Part shown: positions 45,884 through 57,035 of the stretch, piece after piece
Position numbering within the stretch: the stretch's first letter is position 1
How the letters are laid out: each line of letters starts with the position of its first letter
Notes under the pieces: generated by a model
Seen by the model: only the letters and a program-made list of their open reading frames with translations
Told to the model about the DNA's origin: nothing
Databases searched by the model: none
From: Rahnella ecdela
Lineage (GTDB): Bacteria; Pseudomonadota; Gammaproteobacteria; Enterobacterales; Enterobacteriaceae
DNA: 64,000 nt
Direction of reading: 5' to 3'
Assembly (NCBI RefSeq): GCF_019049625.1
Contig: NZ_JAFMOY010000131.1
Coordinates: forward strand, 1 to 64,000
Program-made: the position numbers and the translations under genes

Positions 45884-47080
45884 TCAATGGGCCGGTTGTT
45901 GCTCCAGCGCTTCGGCTTTGCTGTTGACGGAAGCGAAAATTAGAGCCACCAGCAGGAAAACGTAGGCGATGGTGGCGGTGTTCAGCGCCCAGAACAGCCC
46001 GTACTGACTGTAAACCAGCGACGACAGCGTAGAAAAAATCAATGTCCCTATTGTGCCGATGGTCAGCAGGGCGGAGGTCAGCGTCGGCGGAGAATTTCTG
46101 ACCTGTAAACTGCCATAACTCATGATCCCCGAGAACAGCCCGGAGTTGCAGAACCCGAACAGACCGGCACAAATCAGGATCAGCGTCGGGTGCGCACTGT
46201 TGGCGGCAACCGCCAGACAAACCAGCCCGACAACCGTGGAAAGTAGCAGATAAGTACGCAGCTTCACGAAGCGTACCGTGAACTGATTCACGAACAGGCC
46301 GATGGATTTCACCGTCCAGTACGTTGTGATGTAAAACGCAGCCCGGTCTGCGGCCATACCAAAATGCTCTTTCAGCCAGCTCGGCAGCCACATAGTGAAA
46401 ATCGGTTCTGCCAGCAGAAACGCAAACAGCGCAAAACATAATACCCACACCGACATTCCCCAGCGCTGATGCGTAGCGTCAGTTTCGGATGTGGTCTGCA
46501 CTGCCTGCGGAATGGAAGGAAATTTCTGCCCGACACACAACACAATCATCGCCAGGCTCAGCACCGCCATCACGCCGTACATTGCCAGCCAGCTTGCGCC
46601 GTGCTGGAACAGATAGCCCAGCAGCAGGGATAACACCACGCCCGCGAGTGCAAAGAAGAAATCGGTGAGGATCAGATTCGCCGAACGCTTTTTCGGATCC
46701 TCATTAATACGCACCACCAGATAGCTGCCGATGGACATCATAATTCCTGATGCAGCGCCAATCAGAAACACGCCGATGCCAAACATGGTGATCGTTGGCA
46801 TAAGAAATAGTGCGATGCAGGTCAGGACTGAAACCGCTGAGCCGGTGATCAGTTGTTTGCCCAGATTGAATCTACGCATCAGCACGCCGCTTATCATAAT
46901 CGGCAGGAACAGACCGATATTCATCAGCGTAAACATCTGCCCGATAAAACCGGGGTCTTTGCCAAAGGCCTGTGAAACCGGGCCGATAACAATTCCCAGC
47001 GTGGAAACCAGCGCACCGGTGAAGAAATAACTCAGCCAGGAAATCATATTGATCCGCCGGCGGTTGAATGTCTGTTCCAT
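45884..47080 (-). CDS. TsgA-like major facilitator transporter, xapA-linked
   Basis: This 398-residue protein has twelve predicted helices and TsgA-family features (SWLSYFFTGALVSTLGIVIGP, GAASGIMMSIGSYLVV, LTDFFFALAGV). It lies nine bases downstream of xapA on the same strand, so co-transcription with xanthosine phosphorylase is likely and nucleoside import is a reasonable guess. A second, highly similar transporter lies 2 kb away beyond the LysR gene. Confidence 0.85.
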   Translation of the reverse strand: MEQTFNRRRINMISWLSYFFTGALVSTLGIVIGPVSQAFGKDPGFIGQMFTLMNIGLFLPIMISGVLMRRFNLGKQLITGSAVSVLTCIALFLMPTITMFGIGVFLIGAASGIMMSIGSYLVVRINEDPKKRSANLILTDFFFALAGVVLSLLLGYLFQHGASWLAMYGVMAVLSLAMIVLCVGQKFPSIPQAVQTTSETDATHQRWGMSVWVLCFALFAFLLAEPIFTMWLPSWLKEHFGMAADRAAFYITTYWTVKSIGLFVNQFTVRFVKLRTYLLLSTVVGLVCLAVAANSAHPTLILICAGLFGFCNSGLFSGIMSYGSLQVRNSPPTLTSALLTIGTIGTLIFSTLSSLVYSQYGLFWALNTATIAYVFLLVALIFASVNSKAEALEQQPAH

Positions 47081-47089
47081 AGCCGTTCC

Positions 47090-47923
47090 TTATTTTGCTG
47101 GCGCAGCCAGGCTGGCGAAGAAGGCGCGGATCAGGCGGGTGAAATCGCCGACGGCGAGTTTCGCGCAGCTTAGGGTTTGCTCGTGGGACAGCGGGGTGTC
47201 GGAAAGCCCTTCAGCAAAGTTAGTCATGGCTGAGACTGCCAGCACTTTCAGCCCGCAATGGCGTGCGGAAATCACTTCCGGAACGATCGACATACCGACC
47301 ACATCGCAGCCTAAGATTTGCATCATGCGGATTTCAGCCGGTGTTTCGAAGTTCGGGCCGGTGTAGGCGGCGAATACGCCTTCTGCGACCTCGATATCAA
47401 GCTTTCCTGCCACGGTGTGCAGCTGAGCACGCAGGTCTTTGTCATAGGCATTGGCGAGGCTGAAAAAACGCGGCCCGAAGCGGTCATCGTTTGGACCTGC
47501 CAGCGGCGATTCCGGCATAAAACTGACATGATCGGTCAGCGCTACCAGTCTTCCGGGTGCGACTTCCTTGCGCATGGACCCGGCGGCATTGGTGGCCAGC
47601 AGAAATTCACAGCCAAGCAGTTTAAACGTGCGTACCGCGCTGGTCATTACCGACATGCCGTGACCTTCATACATGTGGCCGCGGCCTTTCATACACATCA
47701 CCGGCACACCTTCGAGCGTGCCAAGAACCAGTTCACCGGCATGACCGACGACATTGCTTTGCGGGAATCCCGGCAGTTCGTTGTAAGGAATAGTGACGGC
47801 ATCAGAGATATCGTCGCACAACGTGCCGAGGCCGGAACCGAGGATCAGGGCGGCTTTAGGAATAAAACCGGGCGCGCGTTGGCGGATAAGGGCGGCGCAG
47901 TCAAAAGCATTGTTATTGAGCAT
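47090..47923 (-). CDS. xapA: Purine nucleoside phosphorylase II (xanthosine phosphorylase) XapA
   Basis: This 277-residue enzyme has the same length as E. coli XapA and matching motifs: ALILGSGLGTL, LPGFPQSNVVGHAGELVLG, MKGRGHMYEGHGMSVMTSAVRTFKLLG, TNAAGSMR, and GPNFETPAEIRMMQILGCDVVGMSIVPEV. It cleaves xanthosine, inosine and guanosine with phosphate. The ATG at MLNNN has GAGAAG at good distance; an earlier in-frame ATG adds five residues. The divergent LysR gene is its probable regulator. Confidence 0.92.
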   Translation of the reverse strand: MLNNNAFDCAALIRQRAPGFIPKAALILGSGLGTLCDDISDAVTIPYNELPGFPQSNVVGHAGELVLGTLEGVPVMCMKGRGHMYEGHGMSVMTSAVRTFKLLGCEFLLATNAAGSMRKEVAPGRLVALTDHVSFMPESPLAGPNDDRFGPRFFSLANAYDKDLRAQLHTVAGKLDIEVAEGVFAAYTGPNFETPAEIRMMQILGCDVVGMSIVPEVISARHCGLKVLAVSAMTNFAEGLSDTPLSHEQTLSCAKLAVGDFTRLIRAFFASLAAPAK

Positions 47924-48011
47924 GATCACTTCTCTCATTTTTCACAGTAGGGTGGGAGTGAAGGCAATGCTAGTGTGGGCGGCTGTCGGGGTCTAATACT
48001 GATATCCGCAG

Positions 48012-48038
48012 AGATTTATAGTCAAAACCTATAAATCT
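48012..48038. promoter_or_regulatory. Palindrome between xapA and its divergent LysR regulator
   Basis: AGATTTATAG and its exact complement CTATAAATCT flank a seven-base AT-rich centre. It is placed 44 bases before the regulator ATG and about 90 before xapA, typical for a LysR-type recognition site. Confidence 0.7.
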
Positions 48039-48081
48039 AACGCACAGAAATTTAAGGATAAAATATGCCACGGAGACCCGT

Positions 48082-49002
48082 ATGACGCGGCCATTTACTG
48101 ATTCCGTTTTCGATCTCGGCCAGATTAATCTGCGGCTGCTGCATTACTTTCGCGTGGTGGCGGAAGAGTTGAGTTTCAGCAAGGCAGCGGTGCGCCTGAA
48201 TATGTCGCAGCCGCCGCTCAGTCTGCACATCAAAGAGCTGGAGAATCTGCTCGGCACGCCGCTGTTTCTGCGCACCACGCGGTCCGTATCGCTGACACCT
48301 GCGGGTGCGGCGCTGATGCGCGAAGCCGGTCTGATGCTCGACAGCATTAACCGTTCGCTGCATCAGGTGCGCAAAATCGGGCGCGGGGAAGTCGGGCACA
48401 TTCAGTTTGGCACCGTGGGCACCGCCGCCTGGGGACCGCTGATGCCTGCGCTGAACAGTTTTGCCCGCATTGCGCCTGAAATCAGCTGGACAGTGACCGA
48501 ACTGACGCCGGTGCAGCAAATTGATGCGTTGCAGTTGCAGCGTATTGATATCGGCATCTGGCGTGAGGCAAAACTGGCGCTGCCGCACGGGCTGTCGAGC
48601 CGCCTGATGGGGCGAGAAAACGTGGCGCTGGCGATTTCTGAACATCATCCGCTGGCAATGAAAAACAGCGTCGTGCTCGGCGAACTGGCGCATGAGGATT
48701 TTATTCTGATGCCGATGAACGCATCGAGTCTCGGCAGTTATCTGTATTCGATGTGCCGTCAGCACGGATTTTTGCCAAAAATAGTACAGCAGGTAAATGA
48801 GCCGCAAACGGCGCTGGCGCTGGTGGCGAACGGTTATGGTATTACGTTATTGCCGGAAAGTTATGCGCGCATTCACTGGCCGGGCGTGCGCTTCTGTGCC
48901 CTGAGCGAACGGTTACCGGTAGATTTGTATGCGATTTATCAGGCGGATTCGGTGACACCGGCGGCGGCACGTTTTCTGGATTCACTGGAAGGAGAAGGGT
49001 GA
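48082..49002 (+). CDS. LysR-family regulator of the xapA locus
   Basis: This 306-residue LysR protein has an N-terminal helix-turn-helix (LRLLHYFRVVAEELSFSKAAVRLNMSQPPLSLHIKELENLLG) and an effector-binding domain (HIQFGTVGTAAWGPLMPAL, LVANGYGITLLPES). It is divergent from xapA-transporter and convergent with the second transporter. In E. coli XapR activates xapAB with xanthosine; this protein may do the equivalent, but it is not clearly a XapR orthologue. Confidence 0.87.
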   Translation: MTRPFTDSVFDLGQINLRLLHYFRVVAEELSFSKAAVRLNMSQPPLSLHIKELENLLGTPLFLRTTRSVSLTPAGAALMREAGLMLDSINRSLHQVRKIGRGEVGHIQFGTVGTAAWGPLMPALNSFARIAPEISWTVTELTPVQQIDALQLQRIDIGIWREAKLALPHGLSSRLMGRENVALAISEHHPLAMKNSVVLGELAHEDFILMPMNASSLGSYLYSMCRQHGFLPKIVQQVNEPQTALALVANGYGITLLPESYARIHWPGVRFCALSERLPVDLYAIYQADSVTPAAARFLDSLEGEG

Positions 49003-49003
49003 A

Positions 49004-49029
49004 AACAGCAGGGCCGGAGCCCCGCTGTT
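49004..49029 (-). terminator. Hairpin between convergent LysR and transporter genes
   Basis: AACAGCAGGG pairs with CCCCGCTGTT around a short loop. On the minus strand it is followed by TTTTC, so it may end the transporter transcript. Confidence 0.5.
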
Positions 49030-49044
49030 AAAGGAATAACGGTG

Positions 49045-50241
49045 TTACGCCGCCATTTCGCGGTGAATTTTCTCTGCTTTACTGCGCACACCGGCGATGA
49101 TCACCGCCAGCACCAGCAGAACGTAAGACACCGTCGCGATATTCAGCGCCCAGAACAGGCCATATTCGCGGTAAATGAATGACGAGAATGAAGCGAAAAT
49201 CAGCGTTCCGACGGAAGCGGTAGTCAGCAGCGCGGAGGTCAGCGTTGGCGGTGAGTTTTTCACCTGCAGGCTGCCGTAGCTCATCAGGCCGGAGAACATA
49301 CCGGAGTTACAGAAGCCGAACAGGCCAACTGCAATCATCACCAGCGTGGCGTTTTCGTTGTGCGTTACCACAATCAGGCTGATTAAGCCGATGATGGCTG
49401 AAGCAAACAGGAACGTACGCAGTTTCACAAAACGCACGGTGAACTGGTTCAGGAACAGGCCAATCGCTTTCACCATCCAGTAAGTGGTGATGTAAATCGC
49501 TGCGCGGTCAGTGTCCAGACCGAAATGTTCATGCAACCAGCTCGGCATCCACAGGGTGAAAACCAGTTCGCTGAAGACGAAGGCAAACAGGGCAAAGCAC
49601 AGCACGTAAGCCGCGAAGCCCCACGGCTCTTTCGCTTCCTGCTGGCTTTTCGCCACTTTTTCCGGCTGGGCAACAGTCGGGAATTTCTGACCTACACACA
49701 GCAGGATCATCAGCACGCTCAACGTACCCATGATGCCGTACATTGCCAGCCAGCTTGCGCCATGCTTGAACAGGAAACCGAGCACCAGAGACAGCGTCAT
49801 GCCGGAAAGGGCAAAGAAGAAGTCGGTAAAGATCAAGTTAGCTGAACGCTTTTTCGGATCTTCGTTAATACGAACAACCAGATAGCTGCCAATCGACATC
49901 ATCAGACCCGCGGTCGCACCGATCAGGAAAACGCCGACGCCGAACAGGGTGATTGACGGCATCACGAACAGCGCGATACAGGTCAGGATGGTGATAACTG
50001 ACCCGGTGATCAGCTGCTTACCCAGATCGAACTTACGCATCAGGATGCCACTGATCATAATCGGCAGGAATAAACCGATGTTCATCAGTGAGAACATGAG
50101 GCCAATAAAGGCCGGATCTTTATTAAACGCTGTGGCAACTGGCCCGATAACAATACCCAGAGTGGAGACGAGTCCCCCTGTAAAAAAGTAACTTAGCCAC
50201 GAAATCACATTAAGACGCGGGCGGTTATAAACAGTTTCCAT
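49045..50241 (-). CDS. TsgA-like major facilitator transporter, second paralogue
   Basis: This 398-residue, twelve-helix protein has the same length as the transporter at 45884-47080 and about 70 percent identity to it by eye (SWLSYFFTGGLVSTLGIVIGP, INEDPKKRSANLIFTDFFFAL). The shared locus with xapA and its regulator suggests both copies handle nucleosides or bases. The duplication may separate regulation or substrate range. Confidence 0.85.
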   Translation of the reverse strand: METVYNRPRLNVISWLSYFFTGGLVSTLGIVIGPVATAFNKDPAFIGLMFSLMNIGLFLPIMISGILMRKFDLGKQLITGSVITILTCIALFVMPSITLFGVGVFLIGATAGLMMSIGSYLVVRINEDPKKRSANLIFTDFFFALSGMTLSLVLGFLFKHGASWLAMYGIMGTLSVLMILLCVGQKFPTVAQPEKVAKSQQEAKEPWGFAAYVLCFALFAFVFSELVFTLWMPSWLHEHFGLDTDRAAIYITTYWMVKAIGLFLNQFTVRFVKLRTFLFASAIIGLISLIVVTHNENATLVMIAVGLFGFCNSGMFSGLMSYGSLQVKNSPPTLTSALLTTASVGTLIFASFSSFIYREYGLFWALNIATVSYVLLVLAVIIAGVRSKAEKIHREMAA

Positions 50242-50517
50242 AAACTGATTTCCTAAAAAGAGAAAATAAAAAAGTCGCAGTAAGCTTATCCAGAGGTGCT
50301 TTTTCCGCGATTAGGACGTTTATTATTGCTGTTCTCTGGTCATTTGTCCCGCATGTATATTCAATTGCAGCATTTGTTTTTCCTAAACAATCTAAGCAAT
50401 TAGCGCCATTTTGGTGGCGATGCATTTCTGCTTTACATACTGTAGCGGGCTAAATATAGTCAAAAAACAGGTCAACATCTTCCATACATAAATACAACAT
50501 CGAAAGGTGCAGTGCTA

Positions 50518-51525
50518 ATGAGTTCTTCTACTGATAATTCAGCGGCTTCCGTTTCGAACAAGAAGCGTCCGGTCATTGCTATTCATGGTGGTGCCGGGGC
50601 AATAACCCGTGCGGCAATGAGCGTCGAAAAAGAACAACTTTATTTAGCCGAACTGGAAAGGATTGTAAGCAGCGGTCAGGCGATTCTGGCCGCGGGCGGC
50701 AGCGCGCTCGACGCTGTCACCGAAGCCGTGCGCTTGCTGGAAGAATGCCCGCTCTTTAATGCCGGTAAAGGCGCGGTTTTCACCCATCAGGGCACGCATG
50801 AATTAGACGCCTGCATCATGGACGGTCGCACGCTGGATGCCGGTGCGATCTGCGGCGTCAGCCATATCCGCAATCCTATTCTGACTGCCCGTAAGGTGCT
50901 GGAAAACAGCCCGCATGTTCTGTTTACCGGTGCTGGCGCAGAAGATTTTGCCCGAGCGAATGGTCAGGAAATGGTGGAGCCGGAGTATTTCTTTACTCAG
51001 GAACGTTATGACCAGTTGCAGCGCGCCATCGCCGCAGATACCGGCGTGATGCTCGATCACGACGGAGCCTCGCTGAAGGCTTCCGGTGACCCGATTGATC
51101 CGGAGCGTAAATTTGGCACTGTAGGCGCGGTGGCAATAGACGAATCCGGCAATCTGGCGGCGGCGACATCGACCGGCGGAATGACCAACAAACAGGCCGG
51201 ACGCGTCGGCGATTCGCCGATCATTGGCGCCGGTTGTTACGCCAGTAACAATACGGTGGCGATTTCCAGCACCGGCACCGGCGAAGTATTTATGCGTACT
51301 GTTGCGGCTTACGACGTCGCAGCGCTGATGGAATACGCCGGTTTAACGCTGGCGGAGGCCACGCACAAAGTGGTGCAGGAAAAACTGCTGCCACTGGGCG
51401 GCAGCGGCGGAATGATTGCCGTGGATAAATTTGGCAACGTGGAACTGCCTTTCAACAGCGAAGGTATGTACCGCGGATTTGCCCGGGTGGGCGAAGCGCC
51501 AGTCGTCAGTATTTACCGCTCATGA
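50518..51525 (+). CDS. iaaA: Isoaspartyl peptidase/L-asparaginase IaaA
   Basis: This 335-residue Ntn-hydrolase has motifs [35 protein letters not shown] and the autocleavage site KFGTVGAVA, with Thr201 becoming the new N-terminal nucleophile of the beta subunit. It removes beta-aspartyl residues from dipeptides. Its stop overlaps the gsiA start by four bases, the order known from E. coli. The ATG is preferred to a GTG two codons earlier. An N-terminal extension of about 15 residues precedes the family start. Confidence 0.95.
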   Translation: MSSSTDNSAASVSNKKRPVIAIHGGAGAITRAAMSVEKEQLYLAELERIVSSGQAILAAGGSALDAVTEAVRLLEECPLFNAGKGAVFTHQGTHELDACIMDGRTLDAGAICGVSHIRNPILTARKVLENSPHVLFTGAGAEDFARANGQEMVEPEYFFTQERYDQLQRAIAADTGVMLDHDGASLKASGDPIDPERKFGTVGAVAIDESGNLAAATSTGGMTNKQAGRVGDSPIIGAGCYASNNTVAISSTGTGEVFMRTVAAYDVAALMEYAGLTLAEATHKVVQEKLLPLGGSGGMIAVDKFGNVELPFNSEGMYRGFARVGEAPVVSIYRS

Positions 51526-53378
51526 ACACTTCCCTGACTCTGCCTTCCGATCACGTTCTGGCGGTCAGCCAGCTCAGTGTGCAGTTTGCGCATGAAGGGC
51601 AAATCATCCCGGCGGTGAATCAGCTCAGTTTTCAGGTAAAACGCGGCGAAACGCTGGCTATCGTCGGTGAATCCGGCTCTGGAAAATCCGTAACTTCGCT
51701 GGCGCTGATGCGTCTGGTCGAGCAGGGCGGCGGGCAGATAACACAGGGTGAAATGCACTTTCGCCGTCGTAACGGCGAAGTGGTTGATCTGATGGCGGCG
51801 ACGCAGCCCGCCATGCGCAGCCTGCGCGGTGCGGATATGGCGATGATATTTCAGGAGCCGATGACGTCGCTCAATCCGGTGTTTCCGGTTGGCGAGCAAA
51901 TCGCCGAGTCTATCCGTCTACATCAGAATAAAGACCATCGAGCCGCCCGTGCCGAAGCCTTGCGCATGCTGGATCTGGTGCGTATTCCCGAAGCCCGAAA
52001 TATTCTCGACAGCTATCCGCATCAGCTTTCCGGCGGTATGCGCCAGCGGGTGATGATAGCGATGGCGTTGTCGTGCAAACCCGCGTTACTGATCGCCGAT
52101 GAACCGACTACTGCGCTGGATGTGACCATTCAGGCACAGATTTTACAGCTGATCCGTGTGCTTCAAAAAGAGATGCATATGGGCGTGATTTTCATCACGC
52201 ACGATATGGGTGTGGTGGCGGAAATCGCCGATCGCGTGCTGGTTATGCATCAGGGCAACAGCGTGGAAACCGGTGAGGTCGGCGCGATATTTCGCACGCC
52301 GCAACAGCCTTACACGCAGACCTTGCTGGCGGCAGTTCCCAAACTCGGGTCGATGGCCGGTAAACCGCTGCCCGCACGCTTTCCTGCACCGGAACAACAG
52401 GAAAGCGATCCGGCGCTGATACAAAACACCCTGACGCCGGGCGTGCCGCCGATACTGCAGGTGCGGGAACTGGTCACCCGTTTTGACCTGCGCAGCGGTA
52501 TTTTCAACCGTGTGACGCGACGAGTGCATGCGGTCGAAAAAGTCAGTTTTGATTTGCATCCCGGCGAAACGCTGGCGCTGGTGGGCGAATCCGGTTGCGG
52601 AAAGTCCACCACGGGTCGTTCGCTGCTCAAACTGGTGAAAAGTCAGGGCGGTACCATCACCTTTGACGGCAAGACGCTGACGAATATCAGCGGTAGCGCG
52701 CTGCAACACCTGCGCCGCGATATTCAGTTTATTTTTCAGGATCCTTATGCGTCGCTCGACCCGCGTCTGACGGTCGGGTATTCGATTATGGAGCCGTTGC
52801 TGGTGCATAACCTGGCAAAAGGCGCTGAGGCAGAAGCGCGCGTCGCGTGGTTGCTGGAGAAAGTCGGGCTGCTGCCGGAACACGCGCAACGTTATCCTCA
52901 CGAATTTTCCGGCGGTCAGCGGCAGCGAATTTGTATCGCGCGCGCACTGGCGCTCAATCCCAAAGTGGTGATTGCCGATGAATCGGTATCGGCGCTGGAT
53001 GTGTCTATCCGCGCGCAAATCGTCAATCTGCTGATGGATTTGCAGAAAGAGTTCGGACTGGCCTTTTTGTTTATTTCACATGATATGGCGGTGGTGGAGC
53101 GTATCAGCCATCGCGTTGCCGTGATGTATCTCGGCCAGATTGTGGAAATCGGTTCGCGCCGTGCGGTGTTTGAAAATCCGCAGCATCCGTATACCCGCAA
53201 ACTGATGGCGGCGGTGCCGGTGGCCGATCCGGCGCATAAGCGTAAAGATCAGGCGCTGCTGGTGGATGAAATCCCGAGCCCGATTCGTGCGCTTAACGAC
53301 GATCCGTTTGTCGCCCCGCTGGTTCAGGTGGCGGAAGGGCATTTCGTTGCCAGGCATGCAATTGCAGGCGTTTACTAA
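51522..53378 (+). CDS. gsiA: Glutathione importer ATPase GsiA
   Basis: This 618-residue double ABC ATPase has two nucleotide-binding domains: Walker A GESGSGKS near 48 and GESGCGKST near 358; signatures LSGGMRQR and FSGGQRQR; Walker [11 protein letters not shown] and [10 protein letters not shown]. It energises import of glutathione through GsiC and GsiD, with GsiB as binding protein. The second Walker B has Ser where Pro is usual. Translation is coupled to iaaA by overlap. Confidence 0.95.
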   Translation: MNTSLTLPSDHVLAVSQLSVQFAHEGQIIPAVNQLSFQVKRGETLAIVGESGSGKSVTSLALMRLVEQGGGQITQGEMHFRRRNGEVVDLMAATQPAMRSLRGADMAMIFQEPMTSLNPVFPVGEQIAESIRLHQNKDHRAARAEALRMLDLVRIPEARNILDSYPHQLSGGMRQRVMIAMALSCKPALLIADEPTTALDVTIQAQILQLIRVLQKEMHMGVIFITHDMGVVAEIADRVLVMHQGNSVETGEVGAIFRTPQQPYTQTLLAAVPKLGSMAGKPLPARFPAPEQQESDPALIQNTLTPGVPPILQVRELVTRFDLRSGIFNRVTRRVHAVEKVSFDLHPGETLALVGESGCGKSTTGRSLLKLVKSQGGTITFDGKTLTNISGSALQHLRRDIQFIFQDPYASLDPRLTVGYSIMEPLLVHNLAKGAEAEARVAWLLEKVGLLPEHAQRYPHEFSGGQRQRICIARALALNPKVVIADESVSALDVSIRAQIVNLLMDLQKEFGLAFLFISHDMAVVERISHRVAVMYLGQIVEIGSRRAVFENPQHPYTRKLMAAVPVADPAHKRKDQALLVDEIPSPIRALNDDPFVAPLVQVAEGHFVARHAIAGVY

Positions 53379-53437
53379 TTTTTATGGTTGCTCATCTTGA
53401 GCCACTTTTTAACGGGTAAGACAGGAAAGGAACTGAT

Positions 53438-54994
53438 ATGAATCAGCATAAACATAAAGGTAAGAACGTTGTCCGTCAGGCCGTGCTCGCTGCCGCTGTT
53501 TTCGGTTCGCTGGCTTCGGCGTCTGCCTGGGCAGCGAAAGACGTGGTGGTCGCAGTAGGTTCTAACTTCACCTCGCTTGACCCCTATGACGCCAACGACA
53601 CCCTGTCGCAGGCCGTAACCAAATCTTTCTATCAGGGGCTGTTTGGCTTTGATAAAGATATGAAGCTGGAAAACGTGCTGGCGGACAGCTATACGGTCAG
53701 CAAAGATGGTCTGGTTTACACCATCAAACTGCATTCTGGCATCAAATTCCAGGACGGCACGGATTTCAATGCGGCGGCGGTAAAAGTGAACTTTGACCGC
53801 GCGAGCAATCCGGACAGCCACCTCAAACGCTATAACCTGTTTAAAAACATCGCCAGTACTGAGGCGGTGGATGAGAACACGGTAAAAATCACGCTGAAAG
53901 AACCGTTCTCAGCGTTCATCAACATTCTGGCGCACCCGTCTGCGGTGATTATTTCCCCGGCGGCACTGACCAAATACGGTAAAGATATCGGCTTCCATCC
54001 GGTCGGTACCGGCCCGTATACGCTGGAACAGTGGAACCAGACTGACTTTGTGAAAGTGAAGAAATTCGACGGTTACTGGAAAAAAGGCGAGCCAAAACTC
54101 GATACCATCACCTGGCGTCCCGTCGTGGATAACAATACACGCGCTGCGATGCTGCAAACCGGTGAAGCGGATCTGGCGTTCCCGGTGCCTTACGAGCAGG
54201 CCGCGTTACTGGAGAAAAACGATAAGTTGGATCTGGTGGCCGCGCCGTCGATTCTGCATCGTTACATCAGCTTTAACGTGACGCAAAAGCCGTTCGATAA
54301 CGTCAAAGTACGTGAAGCAATCAACTATGCCATCAACAAACAGGCGCTAATCAAAGTCGCGTTTGCCGGTTACGCGGTGCCTTCTGAAGGGCCGTTGCCG
54401 CAGGGCATTGAATACGCTGCGAAATTCAAACCGTGGCCATATGACCCGGCTAAAGCCAAAGAATTACTGAAAGAAGCCGGTTATCCGGACGGTTTCACCA
54501 CCACGCTGTGGTCTTCGCACAATAACAGCACCGCGCAGAAAGTATTGCAGTTCACTCAGCAGCAGCTGGCGCAGGTGGGTATCAAAGTGACCGTCACCGC
54601 GATGGACGCCGCACAGCGTGCCGCGCAGGTGGAAAACGTCGGGCAGAAAGAGGCGGGTATCCGGATGTTCTATACCGGCTGGTCAGCGTCTACCGGTGAA
54701 GCAGACTGGGCGCTCTCGCCGCTGTTCTCCACGCAGGCCGCGCCACCGAAGCAGTTTAATACCGCGTTCTACAGCAATGCCCAGGTGGATAAAGACCTGT
54801 CCGACGCGCTGAAAACGACCGATAAAGCCGAGAAAGCCAAACTGTACGCCGATGCCCAGAAACAAATCTGGACCGACGCGCCGTGGGCATTCCTGGTGAC
54901 TGAGCGTCTGGTGTCGGCGAAAAATAAACGCCTGACGGGATTCTATGTCATGCCGGATACGGCATTCAGCTTTGATGATGCAGACGTGAAATAA
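53438..54994 (+). CDS. gsiB: Glutathione-binding periplasmic protein GsiB
   Basis: This 518-residue SBP family 5 protein has a signal peptide ending in ASAWA near residue 32. A mature start [20 protein letters not shown] follows, and the family segment [19 protein letters not shown] is near residue 190. It delivers glutathione to the GsiCD channel. A GGAAAGGAA ribosome site precedes it. A hairpin follows before gsiC, consistent with more binding protein than permease. Confidence 0.94.
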   Translation: MNQHKHKGKNVVRQAVLAAAVFGSLASASAWAAKDVVVAVGSNFTSLDPYDANDTLSQAVTKSFYQGLFGFDKDMKLENVLADSYTVSKDGLVYTIKLHSGIKFQDGTDFNAAAVKVNFDRASNPDSHLKRYNLFKNIASTEAVDENTVKITLKEPFSAFINILAHPSAVIISPAALTKYGKDIGFHPVGTGPYTLEQWNQTDFVKVKKFDGYWKKGEPKLDTITWRPVVDNNTRAAMLQTGEADLAFPVPYEQAALLEKNDKLDLVAAPSILHRYISFNVTQKPFDNVKVREAINYAINKQALIKVAFAGYAVPSEGPLPQGIEYAAKFKPWPYDPAKAKELLKEAGYPDGFTTTLWSSHNNSTAQKVLQFTQQQLAQVGIKVTVTAMDAAQRAAQVENVGQKEAGIRMFYTGWSASTGEADWALSPLFSTQAAPPKQFNTAFYSNAQVDKDLSDALKTTDKAEKAKLYADAQKQIWTDAPWAFLVTERLVSAKNKRLTGFYVMPDTAFSFDDADVK

Positions 54995-55010
54995 TACGCG
55001 GTGAAGTTTT

Positions 55011-55042
55011 CAGGGCGTGTGGCGCACAGCGTGCGCGCCCTG
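55011..55042 (+). promoter_or_regulatory. Intercistronic hairpin between gsiB and gsiC
   Basis: CAGGGCG and CGCCCTG close a GC-rich stem in the 109-base gap, with no T-run. Such structures protect the upstream mRNA 3' end or weaken downstream expression, which suits a binding-protein gene followed by permeases. Confidence 0.5.
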
Positions 55043-55103
55043 AACTCGTGTGTTCCGGGTCCGGAACATGGATGTCGTACCGTGAAATCACAGACAGCGA
55101 ATC

Positions 55104-56024
55104 ATGCTTAATTATTTTTTAAAACGATTACTCGGACTGATCCCGACACTGCTGATTGTGGCAGTGCTGGTCTTTTTGTTTGTGCATCTTTTGCCGGGCG
55201 ATCCGGCGCGGCTGATGGCTGGACAGGACGCTGACGCCAGCGTTGTGGCGCTGGTGCGTCAGGATCTCGGGCTGGATAAGCCGCTTTATCAGCAATTCCT
55301 CACCTTTTTCGGCAATGCGCTGACCGGTGATTTCGGGCACTCGATGGTGTCAAAACGCCCGGTCATTGATGAAATCAGTTCCCGCTTTATGCCGACCTTC
55401 TGGCTGACGATGACCAGTATGCTGTGGTCGGTGATTTTCGGGCTGGTGATTGGCGTGGTGTCCGCCGTGTGGCGTAACCGCTGGCCGGATCGTCTCGGAA
55501 TGGCGCTGGCCGTCTCCGGCATTTCATTCCCGGCTTTCGCGCTGGGCATGTTGCTGATGCAAATATTTTCCGTTGAGCTGGGCTGGCTGCCGACCGTCGG
55601 CGCTGACGGCTGGCGGCATTATATTCTGCCTTCTATAACCCTCGGCGCTGCTGTCGCGGCGATCATGGCCCGCTTCACCCGTGCGTCATTTGTCGAAGTG
55701 ATGCAGGAAGATTACATGCGCACCGCGCGCGCTAAAGGCGTGCATGAGGCTGTGGTGGTGGTCAAACATGGCCTGCGCAATGCGATGATCCCGGTAGTCA
55801 CCATGATGGGACTGCAATTTGGATTTCTGCTTGGCGGCTCGATTGTCGTGGAAAAAGTCTTCAACTGGCCGGGGCTAGGGCGGTTGCTGGTGGATTCTGT
55901 TGAGATGCGTGATTATCCGGTGATACAGGCAGAAGTGCTGCTGTTCTCACTGGAATTCATCCTCATCAATCTGCTGGTGGACATGCTGTACGCCGTCATC
56001 AACCCTTCCATCCGATACAAGTGA
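55104..56024 (+). CDS. gsiC: Glutathione importer permease GsiC
   Basis: This 306-residue permease of the DppB type has six helices, an N-terminal [26 protein letters not shown] pattern and the EAA loop ([25 protein letters not shown]) that docks with GsiA. It forms half of the inner-membrane channel. Length equals E. coli GsiC. Confidence 0.95.
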   Translation: MLNYFLKRLLGLIPTLLIVAVLVFLFVHLLPGDPARLMAGQDADASVVALVRQDLGLDKPLYQQFLTFFGNALTGDFGHSMVSKRPVIDEISSRFMPTFWLTMTSMLWSVIFGLVIGVVSAVWRNRWPDRLGMALAVSGISFPAFALGMLLMQIFSVELGWLPTVGADGWRHYILPSITLGAAVAAIMARFTRASFVEVMQEDYMRTARAKGVHEAVVVVKHGLRNAMIPVVTMMGLQFGFLLGGSIVVEKVFNWPGLGRLLVDSVEMRDYPVIQAEVLLFSLEFILINLLVDMLYAVINPSIRYK

Positions 56025-56953
56025 GTCAACGCATGAAAAACTGGCGGCGAAATGCCGTACTCGCGAGTTTGCCGATAATCACACCGGGAACTGCGCAATC
56101 ACAGGCGGTTCGGACACCGTGGAAAGCGTTCTGGCGACGTTTCCGCCGGCAGCATATCGCGATGATTGCGGGCGTTTTTATCCTGCTGCTGATCGCCGCT
56201 GCAATTTTTGCGCCGTGGCTGGTGCCGTTTGATCCGGAAAACTATTTCGATTATGACCGTCTGAACGAGGGCCCGTCGCTGATTCACTGGCTCGGTGTGG
56301 ATTCGCTGGGGCGTGATATTTTCAGCCGTATTCTGATGGGCACGCGGATATCGCTGACGGCTGGTGTACTTTCCGTGGTGCTCGGCGCGGCGATCGGTAC
56401 TGTGTTCGGACTGCTTGCCGGATATTATGAAGGCTGGTGGGACCGCATCACCATGCGCGTTTGCGACGTGCTGTTTGCCTTCCCCGGTATCCTGCTGGCG
56501 ATTGCCGTGGTTGCGGTGATGGGCAATGGGATGTCGAACGTGATTATCGCGGTCGCTATCTTCAGCATTCCGGCATTTGCGCGTCTGGTGCGCGGCAATA
56601 CGCTGGTGCTCAAACAGCAAACCTATATTGAATCGGCGCGCAGTATCGGGGCATCCGACGCCACAATTTTGTTCCGCCACATTCTGCCTGGCACGTTGTC
56701 ATCGATAGTGGTGTATTTCACCATGCGTATCGGCACATCGATTATTACCGCGGCCAGCCTGTCGTTCCTCGGTATGGGGGCACAGCCGCCAACACCGGAA
56801 TGGGGCGCGATGCTTAATGAAGCCCGCGCCGATATGGTGATGGCACCGCACGTGGCAATCTTCCCAAGTCTGGCGATATTCCTGACCGTACTGGCGTTTA
56901 ATTTGCTGGGCGATGGATTAAGGGATGCACTGGATCCGAAATTGAAGAATTGA
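56021..56953 (+). CDS. gsiD: Glutathione importer permease GsiD
   Basis: This 310-residue permease of the DppC type has N-terminal charged tail, membrane helices, the [21 protein letters not shown] segment and the EAA loop ([21 protein letters not shown]). It pairs with GsiC. The GTG start overlaps the gsiC stop by four bases; an ATG four codons later is an alternative. Confidence 0.94.
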   Translation: MSQRMKNWRRNAVLASLPIITPGTAQSQAVRTPWKAFWRRFRRQHIAMIAGVFILLLIAAAIFAPWLVPFDPENYFDYDRLNEGPSLIHWLGVDSLGRDIFSRILMGTRISLTAGVLSVVLGAAIGTVFGLLAGYYEGWWDRITMRVCDVLFAFPGILLAIAVVAVMGNGMSNVIIAVAIFSIPAFARLVRGNTLVLKQQTYIESARSIGASDATILFRHILPGTLSSIVVYFTMRIGTSIITAASLSFLGMGAQPPTPEWGAMLNEARADMVMAPHVAIFPSLAIFLTVLAFNLLGDGLRDALDPKLKN

Positions 56954-57035
56954 GATTTCTGGGGATCCCCCAAAGCCCCCTTGTTATCTGAATCTCGAAG
57001 ATTTCGGTTTCTCATTAACAGCTTGCACAGAAACT

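Noticed and set aside
47318-47950. 210-codon plus-strand frame antisense to xapA
   Set aside because: Shadow of the phosphorylase gene, which has full family motifs and matching length.
52143-53018. 291-codon frame antisense to gsiA
   Set aside because: Opposite-strand shadow of a two-domain ABC ATPase; no independent evidence.
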